A stretch of DNA of 64,000 bases from Flagellimonas olearia. Its GTDB lineage: Bacteria > Bacteroidota > Bacteroidia > Flavobacteriales > Flavobacteriaceae. A program made the translations under genes and the position numbers. The stretch spans positions 596,933-660,932 of the forward strand of contig NZ_WELG01000001.1 of NCBI RefSeq assembly GCF_009184425.1, written 5' to 3'. Under the pieces are notes generated by a model. The model was not told the origin of the DNA. It saw only the letters and a program-made list of their open reading frames with translations, and ran no database searches. Shown piece by piece: positions 54,535 through 64,000 of this stretch; the first letter of the stretch is position 1; each line of letters opens with the position of its first letter.

Positions 54535-55539
54535 CTATAGTTCCCAACGCTTTCTCCTTAATAAAACTTTGGCGTAGTCGCGTGCCATTTTATCTCCATA
54601 ATCTTGATAGGATTTTTGGGCCCATTGCAAGGCAAGGTCGGTATTTCCCAAAACTTCATGGGCAACGGCAATATTATAGGCTGCCCTTCCGGCCGATTTA
54701 CTGGATCGGTCATTGGCAATTTCTGTCCAGATCTCTATGGCTTCTTGCCAATTGGCCACCTCGGTTCTTCTCCAGCCAGCATCGAATAAGGACTTGTCCC
54801 GTCCCTTTCCTTTTTTGTACATATCCCGTCTAACCCTATAGAAGCTAGGGAAGAGTCGACTGGTATAGTCCAAACCAGCGGCATAAGCTGTTTCTGGTAG
54901 AGCGGTAAAGGGGATGGCTCCGTTCACGAGATCAAAATCCATTAAATGGGTTTGTTGAAACTGATCAATAATGGTTTTTTGCTCTGGGTCGTAGAGTCTC
55001 CAATAGCTTTTTACATTTACCCGGGCACGTCTGGGTATCCGCCCACTCGCTTTACCGGTTTGTAATACGGAAGTAACCTGTTCCACGGCTGTGTTCAATA
55101 CAAAGTCCGAGTTGGAGTCAAAGGTTTCCAAGACTAAAAGTACATCTGCATCCGTTTCGGCGCATATTTCATCCACGGTCTCCCAGCTCAATACTTCCGG
55201 GGTGAGTCTGGTTCCGGTACCGGGCAATCGAGTAGTGGAAGGAATTACGACCCTATATGGCCCTCTATTTTGAAGCCCTTCGAAAACTCCTTTGATGGCT
55301 TCATCCGAGGCCAACTTGTCCGACCCCAGGATTTCTCCGGTAGCAATGGACTCCAAGGTTTTATTGGATGCATCCTCTTCTTTGGTAAGGGAACGGTTCA
55401 CCACGGCAATGTCATCTATGCCCTGAGGCAAAACCAATTGTGGTTCCTGTGGGTAATCCAAGTGAACATATCCGGAACTGGCACAAGAAACCAAACAAAT
55501 GCTAACTAGAAAACTGGCAAAAAGTTGAGGCTTTTTCAT
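54535..55539 (-). CDS. DUF6340-type lipoprotein with TPR-like end
   Basis: A 334-residue lipoprotein (CLVSC, Cys19). The part GIDDIAVVNRSL, then DADVLLVLETFDSN, resembles the DUF6340 family of Bacteroidota. The C-terminal 80 residues look like two or three TPR-type helices (NWQEAIEIWTEIAND, AAYNIAVAHEVLGNTDLALQ). Function unknown. Confidence 0.75.
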   Translation of the reverse strand: MKKPQLFASFLVSICLVSCASSGYVHLDYPQEPQLVLPQGIDDIAVVNRSLTKEEDASNKTLESIATGEILGSDKLASDEAIKGVFEGLQNRGPYRVVIPSTTRLPGTGTRLTPEVLSWETVDEICAETDADVLLVLETFDSNSDFVLNTAVEQVTSVLQTGKASGRIPRRARVNVKSYWRLYDPEQKTIIDQFQQTHLMDFDLVNGAIPFTALPETAYAAGLDYTSRLFPSFYRVRRDMYKKGKGRDKSLFDAGWRRTEVANWQEAIEIWTEIANDRSSKSAGRAAYNIAVAHEVLGNTDLALQWAQKSYQDYGDKMARDYAKVLLRRKRWEL

Positions 55540-55777
55540 AATTGTAAGAATTTGGGAAAGAACCTAAAACAACAAACATGCCAAAAAAGACAGTTGCGGA
55601 CTTCCCATATCCTGTAACGCTATGGAACCTCTTTTATTTTAAGGGGTTATCCTTTGGTATAGCCCCGAATCAATGGAGTTTTGTGGATGGAAAAAGAGTA
55701 CAATAAGCACAAAGAAAGAAAGTTCTGTTCTTCTTTTTAGATGTAATCATATTGCAAACATGGCTTTTGGTAAAGCC

Positions 55778-57019
55778 TCAAGTGCAAAGAGATTCCTTTC
55801 TCTTTTTTTCTTCCATTTTATGACTGTATACAATAGCAATTCCAATACATGCTCCTATACTGGCCAATATGGCCCCAACCACACTTGCGTAGTTTACAGG
55901 TAGTCCAAAAACCATGGGAAGACCTCCCAAATAGGCACCAGATGCGTTACCCATGTTAAAAGCACTTTGGTTCATGGAAGACCCCAGTTTTTCCGCTCCT
56001 TTAGCTGCTTTGATAATGGCGATTTGAATGGGTGCGGTTATTGAAAAGGTAATGATGCCTATAATGAAGCTTATAATAAAAATAGCGATGTTGCTACTGG
56101 CAAAAAATGAATTTGTCAAAAGAATGGTAGCCATGCACAGTAAACTAATGACCACAGACTTTTCTGGCGAAAAGAAGTCCACCATTCTGGCTCCCAAAAA
56201 ATTTCCTACGAACATACCCACACCTGCAACAATCATAATATAACCTACATAGGCCTCGGGTAATTTGGTCACGGTAATGACCAAGGGGGCAATATAGCTG
56301 TACCAAGCAAAAAAACCACCTGTTCCAATGGTCGTCAATGCTATTAAGGCCCAAAGTTTTTTGCTTCGTATTCCAGAAGAGGTCTCTTGGGAGGCCATAG
56401 TCTCCGATTTTTCCAAAGATTGCTTGGGCATCCAGTAGTGTAAACTGGTTAGTGTGGCAATACCAGCAATCCCCACAAGCATAAAAGAAAAACTCCAATG
56501 CCACTCTTGGCCAATGTAGGTGCCCAAAGGCACACCTATCACATTGGCAATGGTTAGCCCAGAGAACATAATCGCCATGGCCTGGGCTGCCTTTCCTGGT
56601 TTGGCTAGGTAACCGGAAACCACCGCACCGATACCAAAAAAGGCTCCATGGGGCATTCCGGACAAAAAGCGGAACAATAGCATAACCCAATAGTTTTCTG
56701 AAAACGCGGATAGCGTATTGAAAACGGTAAACCAAATCATCAAGAACAACAATGATTTTTTTGGAGAAAGTTTCCCAATGAGTTTGGCCATAAAGGGAGC
56801 TCCCACCACAACACCTAAAGCATAAATGGCGATAAAGTGTCCAGCCTTTGATATTGAAATATCCATGGAATCCGCAATGTTGGGCAAAATTCCCATGATT
56901 ACAAATTCTGTTAAACCAATCCCAAACCCACCAACGGCTAAGGATAATAGGGCTTTTGTGTTTGTTGAATTTGAAGACTGATCCAAATTTGCACTTTTAA
57001 GGTTGTAGTTAAGTAGCAA
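55778..57019 (-). CDS. MFS transporter, AraJ/sugar-efflux type
   Basis: A 413-residue major facilitator with 12 membrane helices. GFGIGLTEFVIMGILPNIADSM at helix 1 and the loop KLIGKLSPKKSLLFLM fit the DHA1 group that includes AraJ and other drug or arabinose efflux proteins. The substrate is unknown. Monocistronic; the 237-base spacer downstream shows no gene. Confidence 0.9.
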   Translation of the reverse strand: MLLNYNLKSANLDQSSNSTNTKALLSLAVGGFGIGLTEFVIMGILPNIADSMDISISKAGHFIAIYALGVVVGAPFMAKLIGKLSPKKSLLFLMIWFTVFNTLSAFSENYWVMLLFRFLSGMPHGAFFGIGAVVSGYLAKPGKAAQAMAIMFSGLTIANVIGVPLGTYIGQEWHWSFSFMLVGIAGIATLTSLHYWMPKQSLEKSETMASQETSSGIRSKKLWALIALTTIGTGGFFAWYSYIAPLVITVTKLPEAYVGYIMIVAGVGMFVGNFLGARMVDFFSPEKSVVISLLCMATILLTNSFFASSNIAIFIISFIIGIITFSITAPIQIAIIKAAKGAEKLGSSMNQSAFNMGNASGAYLGGLPMVFGLPVNYASVVGAILASIGACIGIAIVYSHKMEEKKRKESLCT

Positions 57020-57256
57020 AGGTACGTGGTAATGGTTAAAGGCATTGCAAGCATCTTTACTTAATTCTGTATTGATTTATCAAGTAAAGGCATTAAAAAT
57101 GGATTCGGGTAGGGGGTGTAATTTTTTTTCGGAAGAGATGGAGATTAACACAGAGTGTGAATACTAGCTCAGTTTTTTTTGTCGTTATTGTAAGTAGCGA
57201 CGACAACCTATTAGCGACATTTTTCCTAAATTTAATATCATAACTTAACGTACTGC

Positions 57257-59446
57257 ATGACGATTGATCAATCTCTGTTTCAAAGGACCCCCGTTCCAAT
57301 AGCGTTATTGGATACCCAATTAACTTTTGTGGATTTTTCAGACCGATGGTTGAATCACTTCGGGCTATCCCGGAGTACCATGGGCAAACCTTTTTTTGAA
57401 TCCATGCCAAAATTGCCTGAAGAGCTTAAACTGGACATCGGTTATTGCCTGGAAGGGGTTAGTTTCAGGACGGATACCATGAGAGTGATTTTGGAAAATG
57501 GTGATAGTGTATGGTACGAATGGAAGATAGATGCGATAAAGGACGAAGATGACGTGGTCAATGGATTGATTTTGGTTTTGGAAGATATCTCCGAGAGAAA
57601 ATTGGACGAGGCCCATTTGATAAAATCCCAGCAAGTGGCACGGATAGGGGGTTGGGAAGTTGAACTTGTGAACAATACCATTTATTGGTCCAGTATTACC
57701 CGGGAGATCCATGAAGTGCCAAATGACTATATTCCCAACCTTAAAGATTGGATATTTTTCTTTAAAGAAGGCTTTAGTCGGGACACTATAACAAAGTTGG
57801 TACAGGCGGGTATTGAGCATGGAACGGCTTGGGACACGGAACTCCAAATTGTTACGGCCAATGGAAGGGAAGTTTGGGTAAGGGCCATAGGCGAACCCGA
57901 AATGATGGATGGCAAATGTGTTCGGATCACCGGAACCTTTCAGGATATTGAAAGGCGCAAAAAAGCTGAAATCGAGCACAAAAATGTGAGTGAGCGATTG
58001 ACGTTGGCCACAAAATCCGCTGGAATAGGAATATGGGAATACGATATCCAGAACAACGAAGTATTCTGGGATCCTAATATGTATATCCTTTATGGTATAG
58101 AAGCATCCGATTTTGCGGGAGTGTATGAAGCGTGGCAAGCCAGCGTCCTTCCAGAAGATTTGGAAAAAACCTCCCAAGCAGTGCAGGATGCCATAGAGGG
58201 AAAAAAGGATTTCAACACCACATTTAGAGTGAAATGGCCCAATGGGCAAGTCCGCTGGATAAAGGCCGAGGCCACAGTCATTAGAAATAAACAAGGCACG
58301 GCCTTACAAATGATAGGAATCAATACGGATGTAACCGAATTGAAAATTGCCCAATTACAATTGGTCACCAGTGAAGAGTCGCTCCAAGGTGCTTTTGAAA
58401 ACTCTTCGGTGGGTATGGCGTTGGTTGGGATGGATGGTACATTCATTCAAGTGAACCAAAGTTTTTGCCGCAGCTTGGGCTACACCAATTCGGAACTATT
58501 GCGATTGACCTTTCAGGATATTACCCATCCGGATGATCTGGAAATAGATTTGTCCTTGCTACGCGAAGTTGTGGAAGGAAAAAGATCTACCTATCAAATA
58601 GAAAAACGCTATTTTGATAAAAAAGGGCAGTTGGTATATGTGCTTTTAACAGTCACTTCGGTAAAGAAAATTGATGGGGAAATCTCCCATTTTATATCAC
58701 AGATCGTGGATATTTCATCTCGAATCAATGCAGAAAAGAAGCTAAAGGGATTGTTGCAGTTGACCACCAACCAAAACAATAGCCTTCTCAATTTTGCACA
58801 TATAGTTTCGCATAATTTGCGTTCCCACGCAGCAAATCTTACTATGATCAGTGAGTTCCTTTTGGATGACACCTTGGGTCAGGAAGAGCGAAAGGATACA
58901 TTGACCATGTTGGGCAGGGCTTCCCATGGGCTCAATGAGACCATTGCCCACCTTAATGAAGTGGTGCAGGTAAAACTGGAAACCGAAAAGAAATTAAAGG
59001 TAGTCCCGCTGCGGAAAACAGTGGATAAGATTTTGATAGATGTGAATGCCTTGATCAATGAGAACAAAATTCGGGTCAAGGTCAATGTTCCAGCTGAAAT
59101 GCAGGTAAAAGGGGTAGCGGCCTATATGGAGAGCATTATCTTAAACCTAGTGACCAATGCCATTAAGTACCGAGACCACCAAAAGGAATGTGCACTTACC
59201 ATCCATGCTATTAACCAGGGACAGTACATTGAATTATTGGTGGAGGACAATGGACTCGGAATTGACTTGGAAAGATATGGCCAAAAGCTGTTCGGGATGT
59301 ACAAAACCTTCCATGGTAACAAAGATGCCCGGGGTATTGGACTTTTTATCACTAAAAACCAGATAGAGTCCATGGGTGGGCGCATAGAGGTTGAAAGTGA
59401 AATCAATATAGGAACAAAGTTTAGGGTGAAACTATTAAAAGCATAA
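57257..59446 (+). CDS. cytoplasmic PAS-domain sensor histidine kinase
   Basis: A 729-residue kinase with no membrane segment. Four PAS domains occupy about residues 1-115, 120-235, 245-365 and 375-495 (YKLFG-like GIGIWEYDI and AFENSSVGMALVG are typical starts). The phosphoacceptor is His519 in HIVSHNLRSHA. The ATPase domain has NLVTNAIKY, VEDNGLGID and GIGLFITK. It probably senses a soluble, redox or light signal. A single receiver protein is encoded four bases downstream. Confidence 0.93.
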   Translation: MTIDQSLFQRTPVPIALLDTQLTFVDFSDRWLNHFGLSRSTMGKPFFESMPKLPEELKLDIGYCLEGVSFRTDTMRVILENGDSVWYEWKIDAIKDEDDVVNGLILVLEDISERKLDEAHLIKSQQVARIGGWEVELVNNTIYWSSITREIHEVPNDYIPNLKDWIFFFKEGFSRDTITKLVQAGIEHGTAWDTELQIVTANGREVWVRAIGEPEMMDGKCVRITGTFQDIERRKKAEIEHKNVSERLTLATKSAGIGIWEYDIQNNEVFWDPNMYILYGIEASDFAGVYEAWQASVLPEDLEKTSQAVQDAIEGKKDFNTTFRVKWPNGQVRWIKAEATVIRNKQGTALQMIGINTDVTELKIAQLQLVTSEESLQGAFENSSVGMALVGMDGTFIQVNQSFCRSLGYTNSELLRLTFQDITHPDDLEIDLSLLREVVEGKRSTYQIEKRYFDKKGQLVYVLLTVTSVKKIDGEISHFISQIVDISSRINAEKKLKGLLQLTTNQNNSLLNFAHIVSHNLRSHAANLTMISEFLLDDTLGQEERKDTLTMLGRASHGLNETIAHLNEVVQVKLETEKKLKVVPLRKTVDKILIDVNALINENKIRVKVNVPAEMQVKGVAAYMESIILNLVTNAIKYRDHQKECALTIHAINQGQYIELLVEDNGLGIDLERYGQKLFGMYKTFHGNKDARGIGLFITKNQIESMGGRIEVESEINIGTKFRVKLLKA

Positions 59447-59450
59447 AACC

Positions 59451-59852
59451 ATGAGCCAGTTGCAAAGTGCTTGTATTGTAGATGATGATCCCATACACTT
59501 ATTCGGGATGAAGGTCTTGATGAAGAGGTTGGACTTTTCCAATGAGGTTTTGGTATTCCAAAATGGGCAAGAGGCCATAGATGGTCTTTTGGATAGGTTG
59601 GGGGCTGGAAAACTATTGCCTTCGGTCATTTTTTTGGACTTGAACATGCCCATCAAAGACGGTTGGGGCTTTCTGGACGACTTTGTGAAAATACCCCATC
59701 ACAATAGGGAAAAGGTCACCATTTATGTGGTCAGTTCATCCATACATCCTCACGACCAAGAGCGTGCCAAAAACTACGAGGTGGTAGGGAACTACATCAT
59801 TAAACCCCTTAACGAACAGGAGCTAAAACAAGTTTTAATCGCAAAAAACTAG
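59451..59852 (+). CDS. single-domain response regulator
   Basis: A 133-residue receiver domain without output domain. Acidic pocket VDDDP, phosphoacceptor Asp63 in IFLDLNMPIKDGW, and the conserved lysine in YIIKPLNEQEL. It is the probable phosphorylation partner of the PAS kinase, which ends four bases upstream. Its last bases overlap the convergent DUF5916 gene. Confidence 0.93.
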   Translation: MSQLQSACIVDDDPIHLFGMKVLMKRLDFSNEVLVFQNGQEAIDGLLDRLGAGKLLPSVIFLDLNMPIKDGWGFLDDFVKIPHHNREKVTIYVVSSSIHPHDQERAKNYEVVGNYIIKPLNEQELKQVLIAKN

Positions 59853-62059
59853 AATTGTTTTAAGAAATTGATTTTTACAATGGCCTGTTGTTCGGTTTGA
59901 TTTCCGTAAAGGGTCTCATTGAAATCCCGATCATTGAACACCAAATACACAAAAGACAGCGGGCTGTATTCCCATGAAAAACGGATATTGATATTGGTAA
60001 GGTCGTTTTCCGTATTCTTTTGAAGAAAGCCAGAAAGTTGGACCCTTGGGTTCAAGGCCAAACGGGATTCCAAACTGAACAGATCCACATTTTTGCTGAT
60101 ACTGCCCGTTCCTACACCCTCAAATTCAATTCGGTTAAAGCTTCCGCCCAAGGAAATATGGGGAAGGGGAGAGTATCCTATCTGTGCATTGTACGAGGTT
60201 AAATCCCCATCAAAATAGCTTCCCCATTCTATCTCACCACCAAAATTGAGTTTTTTGGAAGGGTCGCTATTCCCAAAAACCGAATGCTGCACATAATCAT
60301 ATTCACCCATAGGCACGGATAGGCCCAATGGGGTAAAGGTTTCGGTCAGGTTTTGAAAAAAGCTGGTAATTTCATAGCCAAAATTACCCCCATTCTGAAG
60401 ATTGAGATACAATGGATTTCCGGTCAACTGGCGCTCGATCAATTTGCCCGTGGAGGCTTGGTGATAAAACTGGGCATGCGCACTGGGTTCATAGGCGCGC
60501 AACCATTGTTTGAAAGGCATCTTCTCACCTCGAAAGAACCGAGTGACTCCAGGTGTTGTTCCGATAACATCACTTCTGGAGACAAATCCCATTTCCGGAC
60601 TGAAATCCTTGGTGATCACGGATTGGGTCCACCATGCTTTCCACTTGTTGGAAGTGTAATAATATTGGGCAATACCCGAAAAACCACCACCACCTATTTC
60701 AGTGTTTCCGGAGTAGCTCAAAAGGGCGTTGATGGAATGGGGTTCCCCCAAACGTATAAAGGCATCTACCGTACCGGTAATATTGGTGTTCTCCGAACTG
60801 TTCTTGGCAGTCATCAATGCTCCAATACGATTCTGTTTTCCAAAATTCTCCGAGTATCTTCCCACCAAGAAATTGGTTCCGGATATGGTTGAATTTCCTG
60901 CTTGGCGGATGTAGATTCCGCCATAATTCCTTCGCGAAGCCCTATGTACAAAACGTCCTCCAACATCAATGGGGAGTGGATTCCCTTCGCCGTCAAGACC
61001 AATACTTCTACTAAAAAATGGCTGCACTACCATGGATCCGCCCTGTGAGCGATCACCTGGGCCCACATTGATTCCAAAAAGGGAAGCATTCTCCAGAAAA
61101 AACTGTCGGCGTTCCGGGAAGAAGACCGAAAAACGACTGATATTGTTCACCTGTCGGTCAACATCAGCTTGGGCAAAATCAGTGTTCACGGTAATGTCCA
61201 AAACATTGTTGGGGTCAATGGCCCATTTAAATTCGCCCCCCGCTTTCACATCCGTATTCTCATCTTCAATATCGGGGTTGTTTCCTTTATATCGATTATA
61301 GGAGGTGAGGAGATAAGGCTTTACTTGGATATTGGGCGTTGGCGGAGGTGGTTTAAGGTTGGTAAGCCTTCCTGCATAATCCATTCTCGCCGCACTGAAC
61401 GAACGTGGAAATGGGGAGAAAGCGGTAATCTCATTGGTCAATCTTCGGTTGCGATACAATTGAAAGCCCCATATTTGAGTGGGGTCATCGGTCTTGGGAT
61501 ATCTTAAAGTCTTCCATGGAATGGCAATTTCGGCAATCCAACCTTTGTCCGTTCGGGTAGTCCGGGTAGTCCATCTACCATCCCATTCAATATCGTAGTA
61601 CATGGCATCAAACGATAGGTAGTCCCGTTGTACACCATAGGGGTTGACCACAATGGACATGGCATTTCGCTCGTCATTGAACCCGTCAAAACATAAGGTT
61701 ACCAAATCATGGGTCCTAAAGTTAAAATCGCGTTTGAAATCCGTGGCACGAATGGCTTTTTTTCCCAATGAATCCTTGCAGAAAATCCCAAAATACAGAT
61801 TGTCTTCGTCAAAGAGCACCTTGATTTCGGTATCGTGATTGGGAGCTTCACCTTGATAAGGGTCTACCTGGGTAAACCTGGGGTGGGGCTTGGTTTTTGC
61901 CCAATCTGCTTCGTCCAGAACACCGTCCACTTTGATGGGACCTGAAGTCTCCATGGCTTCCAGCTTATTTTTATTGGGATTGGGTTTAAAAATTTCTACA
62001 TCTTGGGAATAGGTCGTTAGGCTAACGAGAAAAAAGAACAATACGTAAAGGCGCTGCAT
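59849..62059 (-). CDS. DUF5916 outer-membrane protein with carbohydrate-binding-like domain
   Basis: A 736-residue protein (start at 62059, MQRLYVLFFFLVSLTTYS; the frame extends to 62086). After the signal an N-terminal CBM9-like beta-sandwich (about 40-230: PIKVDGVLDEADWAKTKPHP, then ELEIAIPWKTLRYP-type strand) is followed by a predicted beta-barrel of about 450 residues ending in an aromatic (NFLKQF). Such DUF5916 proteins are common in Bacteroidota; their ligand is unknown. Convergent with the receiver gene, overlapping by four bases. Confidence 0.85.
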   Translation of the reverse strand: MQRLYVLFFFLVSLTTYSQDVEIFKPNPNKNKLEAMETSGPIKVDGVLDEADWAKTKPHPRFTQVDPYQGEAPNHDTEIKVLFDEDNLYFGIFCKDSLGKKAIRATDFKRDFNFRTHDLVTLCFDGFNDERNAMSIVVNPYGVQRDYLSFDAMYYDIEWDGRWTTRTTRTDKGWIAEIAIPWKTLRYPKTDDPTQIWGFQLYRNRRLTNEITAFSPFPRSFSAARMDYAGRLTNLKPPPPTPNIQVKPYLLTSYNRYKGNNPDIEDENTDVKAGGEFKWAIDPNNVLDITVNTDFAQADVDRQVNNISRFSVFFPERRQFFLENASLFGINVGPGDRSQGGSMVVQPFFSRSIGLDGEGNPLPIDVGGRFVHRASRRNYGGIYIRQAGNSTISGTNFLVGRYSENFGKQNRIGALMTAKNSSENTNITGTVDAFIRLGEPHSINALLSYSGNTEIGGGGFSGIAQYYYTSNKWKAWWTQSVITKDFSPEMGFVSRSDVIGTTPGVTRFFRGEKMPFKQWLRAYEPSAHAQFYHQASTGKLIERQLTGNPLYLNLQNGGNFGYEITSFFQNLTETFTPLGLSVPMGEYDYVQHSVFGNSDPSKKLNFGGEIEWGSYFDGDLTSYNAQIGYSPLPHISLGGSFNRIEFEGVGTGSISKNVDLFSLESRLALNPRVQLSGFLQKNTENDLTNINIRFSWEYSPLSFVYLVFNDRDFNETLYGNQTEQQAIVKINFLKQF

Positions 62060-62197
62060 TTTTGCAATTTGGTTGAATGCTGGCAAAGCTAAAAAAAAGG
62101 ATGAGGTACGCGCTAAAAATCTTGTTAGATATTACGGTATTGGGCATTAAGTTGTGAAACTCTTAGTAAGAATAAGAAAACATAAGAAAATCCATAA

Positions 62198-62228
62198 AAA
62201 AATGCCCCACCTTGGATGGGGCATTTTT
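62198..62228 (-). terminator. terminator after the PorP/SprF gene
   Basis: Stem aaaaatgcccc / ggggcattttt with a 9-base loop, A-rich on the left and T-rich on the right, so active in both directions. On the - strand it lies 23 bases after the stop of the gene at 62251. Confidence 0.82.
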
Positions 62229-62250
62229 CAAGTATACATGGAATTTGATT

Positions 62251-63141
62251 TTACATACGCAATCGCATGAAGAGTTCATGGGTATTGTTGTCCAGCCCGT
62301 CAATGGAATTCTGGATGGAGGTCTCATAGGCATATCCCAAGTTGAAACCGTTGCTCACATTGAAGAGTACAAGTCCACTGATACTCTCATCATGGCGGTA
62401 AGAGGCTCCAAATTCAAATCGCTCCCCAAAGTCCAAGATACCGGTGACCTCCAAGGATATGGGAGAGGCATCTACATATCGGAACATCCCCATGGTCTTT
62501 AGGTCCAAGGTTTTGCCCAAGAAAAAACTATAGCCTCCACTGAGGTAGGCATGCATACGGTCTGCACCCAAGTACGCATTGCCATCCCGTTCCTGTAATC
62601 TATCCGGAGTGAGGAGTTTGGGGGACGAGAGCGATACAAAGTATCTGTCGTGCTTCAGGTAGGCCCCAGCACCCACATTTGGGGTAAACCTACTTTCATA
62701 GTTCATGAGGGCACCATCCTGTCCCACACCGTAGGTGACCAAACCATCGGTATTGGCATCATAAGAATTGGCACTACCCTTGATGCCAAAATAAAGGCGA
62801 TGGTCTTCATCCAATTGGATGAAATACGAAATGTCTATGGCCACCCATGTCTGTTGTTCTATAAAGGTACGGTCATTGAGAATGGACGCTCCCACTCCCA
62901 AATTCTTTCCCATGGGCATGCCAAAAATAGCACTTTGGCTCTCTGGGGCACCCTCTATACCGGCCCACTGGCTCCGGATTCCCAATGAGAATTCGGCAGC
63001 CTCCGAGCTTCCGGCAAAAGCCGGATTGTATATGTTCATGTTATACTGGTAAAATGTATAGTTGGGGTCTTGTTGGGCACTCACCGTTGCGGTAAAAGCC
63101 ATGGCCGCCAACAGTATCTGTAATTTATTAATTAGGTTCAT
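62251..63141 (-). CDS. PorP/SprF-family type IX secretion membrane protein
   Basis: A 296-residue outer-membrane beta-barrel protein with a signal peptide (ending TVSAQ). The start of the mature part, QDPNYTFYQYNMNIYNPAFAGS, is the family signature. PorP/SprF proteins partner a particular type IX cargo with a type B C-terminal signal and hold it at the surface. The cargo gene lies 30 bases upstream, as is usual. Confidence 0.93.
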   Translation of the reverse strand: MNLINKLQILLAAMAFTATVSAQQDPNYTFYQYNMNIYNPAFAGSSEAAEFSLGIRSQWAGIEGAPESQSAIFGMPMGKNLGVGASILNDRTFIEQQTWVAIDISYFIQLDEDHRLYFGIKGSANSYDANTDGLVTYGVGQDGALMNYESRFTPNVGAGAYLKHDRYFVSLSSPKLLTPDRLQERDGNAYLGADRMHAYLSGGYSFFLGKTLDLKTMGMFRYVDASPISLEVTGILDFGERFEFGASYRHDESISGLVLFNVSNGFNLGYAYETSIQNSIDGLDNNTHELFMRLRM

Positions 63142-63171
63142 GTTTGTATTGTGTGTTTTTTGTTGTTGCGA

Positions 63172-64000
63172 TTAATAGTTGATAAAGATCCAGCCTTGCA
63201 ATGGAGCACTTCCATCACCCAAATCGATGATGTACAGGTACGATCCCGCAGGAAGCTTTTCATTTCTGCTTTTATAGAATCCTTCCCAGTTATTACGATA
63301 GGACTGCGTAGCGAACACTTCGTGGCCCCATCGGTTGTAAACCGATACTCTGTTGTTAGGGTAATTATCAATCCCTGGAATGACCCAAGCATCATTGTTA
63401 CCGTCACCATTTGGTGTAAAGGCCTGAGCGGGAACTAAAGAAGGTTCATCACTTGTTGGAAAGGCATCGTCACCATCCACAACCCCATCGTTGTCATCAT
63501 CGTCATCCAAACTGTCGGGAATACCGTCACCATCTGTATCCAATGGAATGCTTGAAGCATCGGTTGGGTCTGTTCCCTGCTCTAGTTCAAGCTCATCGGA
63601 ATACCCATCTCCATCATCATCGGTATCCGCATTGTTTCCAATGCCATCTCCATCGGTATCGGTGGTTTCCGAAGCGTCATTAGGGAAATCATCCTCGCTA
63701 TCTGGAATGCCATCGTTGTCATCGTCATTATCAACGTTATCTCCTAGACCATCACCATCGTTGTCGATATCGGTGATACCATCATTATCGTCATCGTCAT
63801 CAGCATTGTCTCCAACGCCATCTCCGTCCGCATCAGCATCCTCGTTCGGATCTAGTGGGAAGGCATCCTCATCATCTGGAGTGCCATCATTGTCGGCATC
63901 GTCATCGGCATTGTCACCGGTTCCGTCACCATCGGTATCGGTATCCTCGGTCGGGTCTTTCGGGAAATCGTCATTGATGTCCAAGGTACCATCACCGTCA
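63172..64000 (-). CDS. large secreted protein with calcium-binding repeats and type IX tail (partial)
   Basis: The gene runs off the right edge; only the C-terminal 275 residues are seen. The first two thirds are thrombospondin type 3-like acidic repeats (units of DxDGDGxxDxxD with NADDDADNDGTPDDEDAFPL-like spacing), which bind calcium. The last 85 residues, from FTPNGDGNNDAWVIPGID to GWIFINY, are a type B (CHU_C/gliding) secretion signal. Its PorP/SprF partner follows. The functional domains, perhaps an adhesin, are outside the window. Confidence 0.92.
   Translation of the reverse strand, partial: DGDGTLDINDDFPKDPTEDTDTDGDGTGDNADDDADNDGTPDDEDAFPLDPNEDADADGDGVGDNADDDDDNDGITDIDNDGDGLGDNVDNDDDNDGIPDSEDDFPNDASETTDTDGDGIGNNADTDDDGDGYSDELELEQGTDPTDASSIPLDTDGDGIPDSLDDDDDNDGVVDGDDAFPTSDEPSLVPAQAFTPNGDGNNDAWVIPGIDNYPNNRVSVYNRWGHEVFATQSYRNNWEGFYKSRNEKLPAGSYLYIIDLGDGSAPLQGWIFINY

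Noticed and set aside
57179-57206. Inverted repeat ttgtcg / cgacaa upstream of the histidine kinase
   Set aside because: Only six bases per arm with a long, asymmetric loop; not convincing as an operator or terminator.
1-64000. CRISPR arrays, rRNA genes, riboswitches or toxin-antitoxin pairs
   Set aside because: No regularly spaced repeats, no rRNA-like sequence and no small paired genes of this type were recognised.

Overview
The window comes from a bacterium of the Bacteroidota, most likely a marine member of the Flavobacteriaceae. The evidence is a SusC/SusD pair, promoters of the TTTG / TAnnTTTG type, a type IX secretion cargo tail beside a PorP/SprF protein, DUF5916 and DUF6340 proteins, and a Sec-type (clade II) nitrous oxide reductase cluster. 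No species can be named from the sequence.

Region 1 (1-28,100, all genes on the + strand) is a glycan utilisation locus. It holds the end of a SusC receptor, SusD, an S1 sulfatase, two sodium/solute symporters, a KDPG-aldolase-like protein, an N-acylglucosamine 2-epimerase, a lipoprotein beta-propeller, NagA, NagB, a GH33 sialidase, a ribulokinase-like kinase, L-fucose isomerase, a LacI regulator, a second Asp-box propeller, a NanA/DapA-family aldolase, a short-chain dehydrogenase, a Tat-exported Gfo/Idh/MocA oxidoreductase, a DUF1080 protein and an HGSNAT-like membrane acyltransferase. Together these point to a sulfated host-type glycan carrying sialic acid, N-acetylhexosamine and probably fucose. 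A LacI operator (consensus near TTGCTTAAACGTTTAAGCAA) occurs five times in the second half. At three promoters it overlaps the -7 box in the same register, which defines a local regulon. Spacers contain gene debris, including a frameshifted HPP-family pseudogene.

Region 2 (28,100-39,800, mostly - strand) is accessory DNA. It starts with a decayed IS3-family element and carries unrelated small cargo genes: PhzF-like, zincin, methyltransferase, lipoprotein, DUF1579-like, VOC, AraC, racemase, alpha/beta hydrolase, and a MarR-cupin-RidA operon. It ends with a tyrosine recombinase beside the 3' part of a tRNA-Arg(TCT) gene, cut at the anticodon loop. This looks like the right junction of an integrated genomic island. 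The left junction is not visible.

Region 3 (40,100-51,600, - strand) is nitrogen-oxide metabolism. It has the iron-sulfur repair protein RIC/ScdA, an NsrR-like Rrf2 regulator with two matching operators, and a nos operon: cytochrome c, a fasciclin-domain lipoprotein, nosZ, a membrane protein, nosL, an FMN split-barrel protein, nosD, nosF, nosY and a heme-copper-oxidase-like membrane protein. Upstream of the operon is a promoter with a good -7 box, no -33 box and a palindrome near -42. A mosaic pseudogene has replaced the divergent Rrf2 gene there.

Region 4 (51,600-64,000) looks like ordinary core genome: a Tat-signal oxidoreductase-like protein and an M19 dipeptidase, a DUF6340 lipoprotein, an MFS transporter, a PAS histidine kinase with a receiver protein, a DUF5916 outer-membrane protein, and a PorP/SprF protein with the C-terminal part of a large type IX secreted protein that runs off the window.
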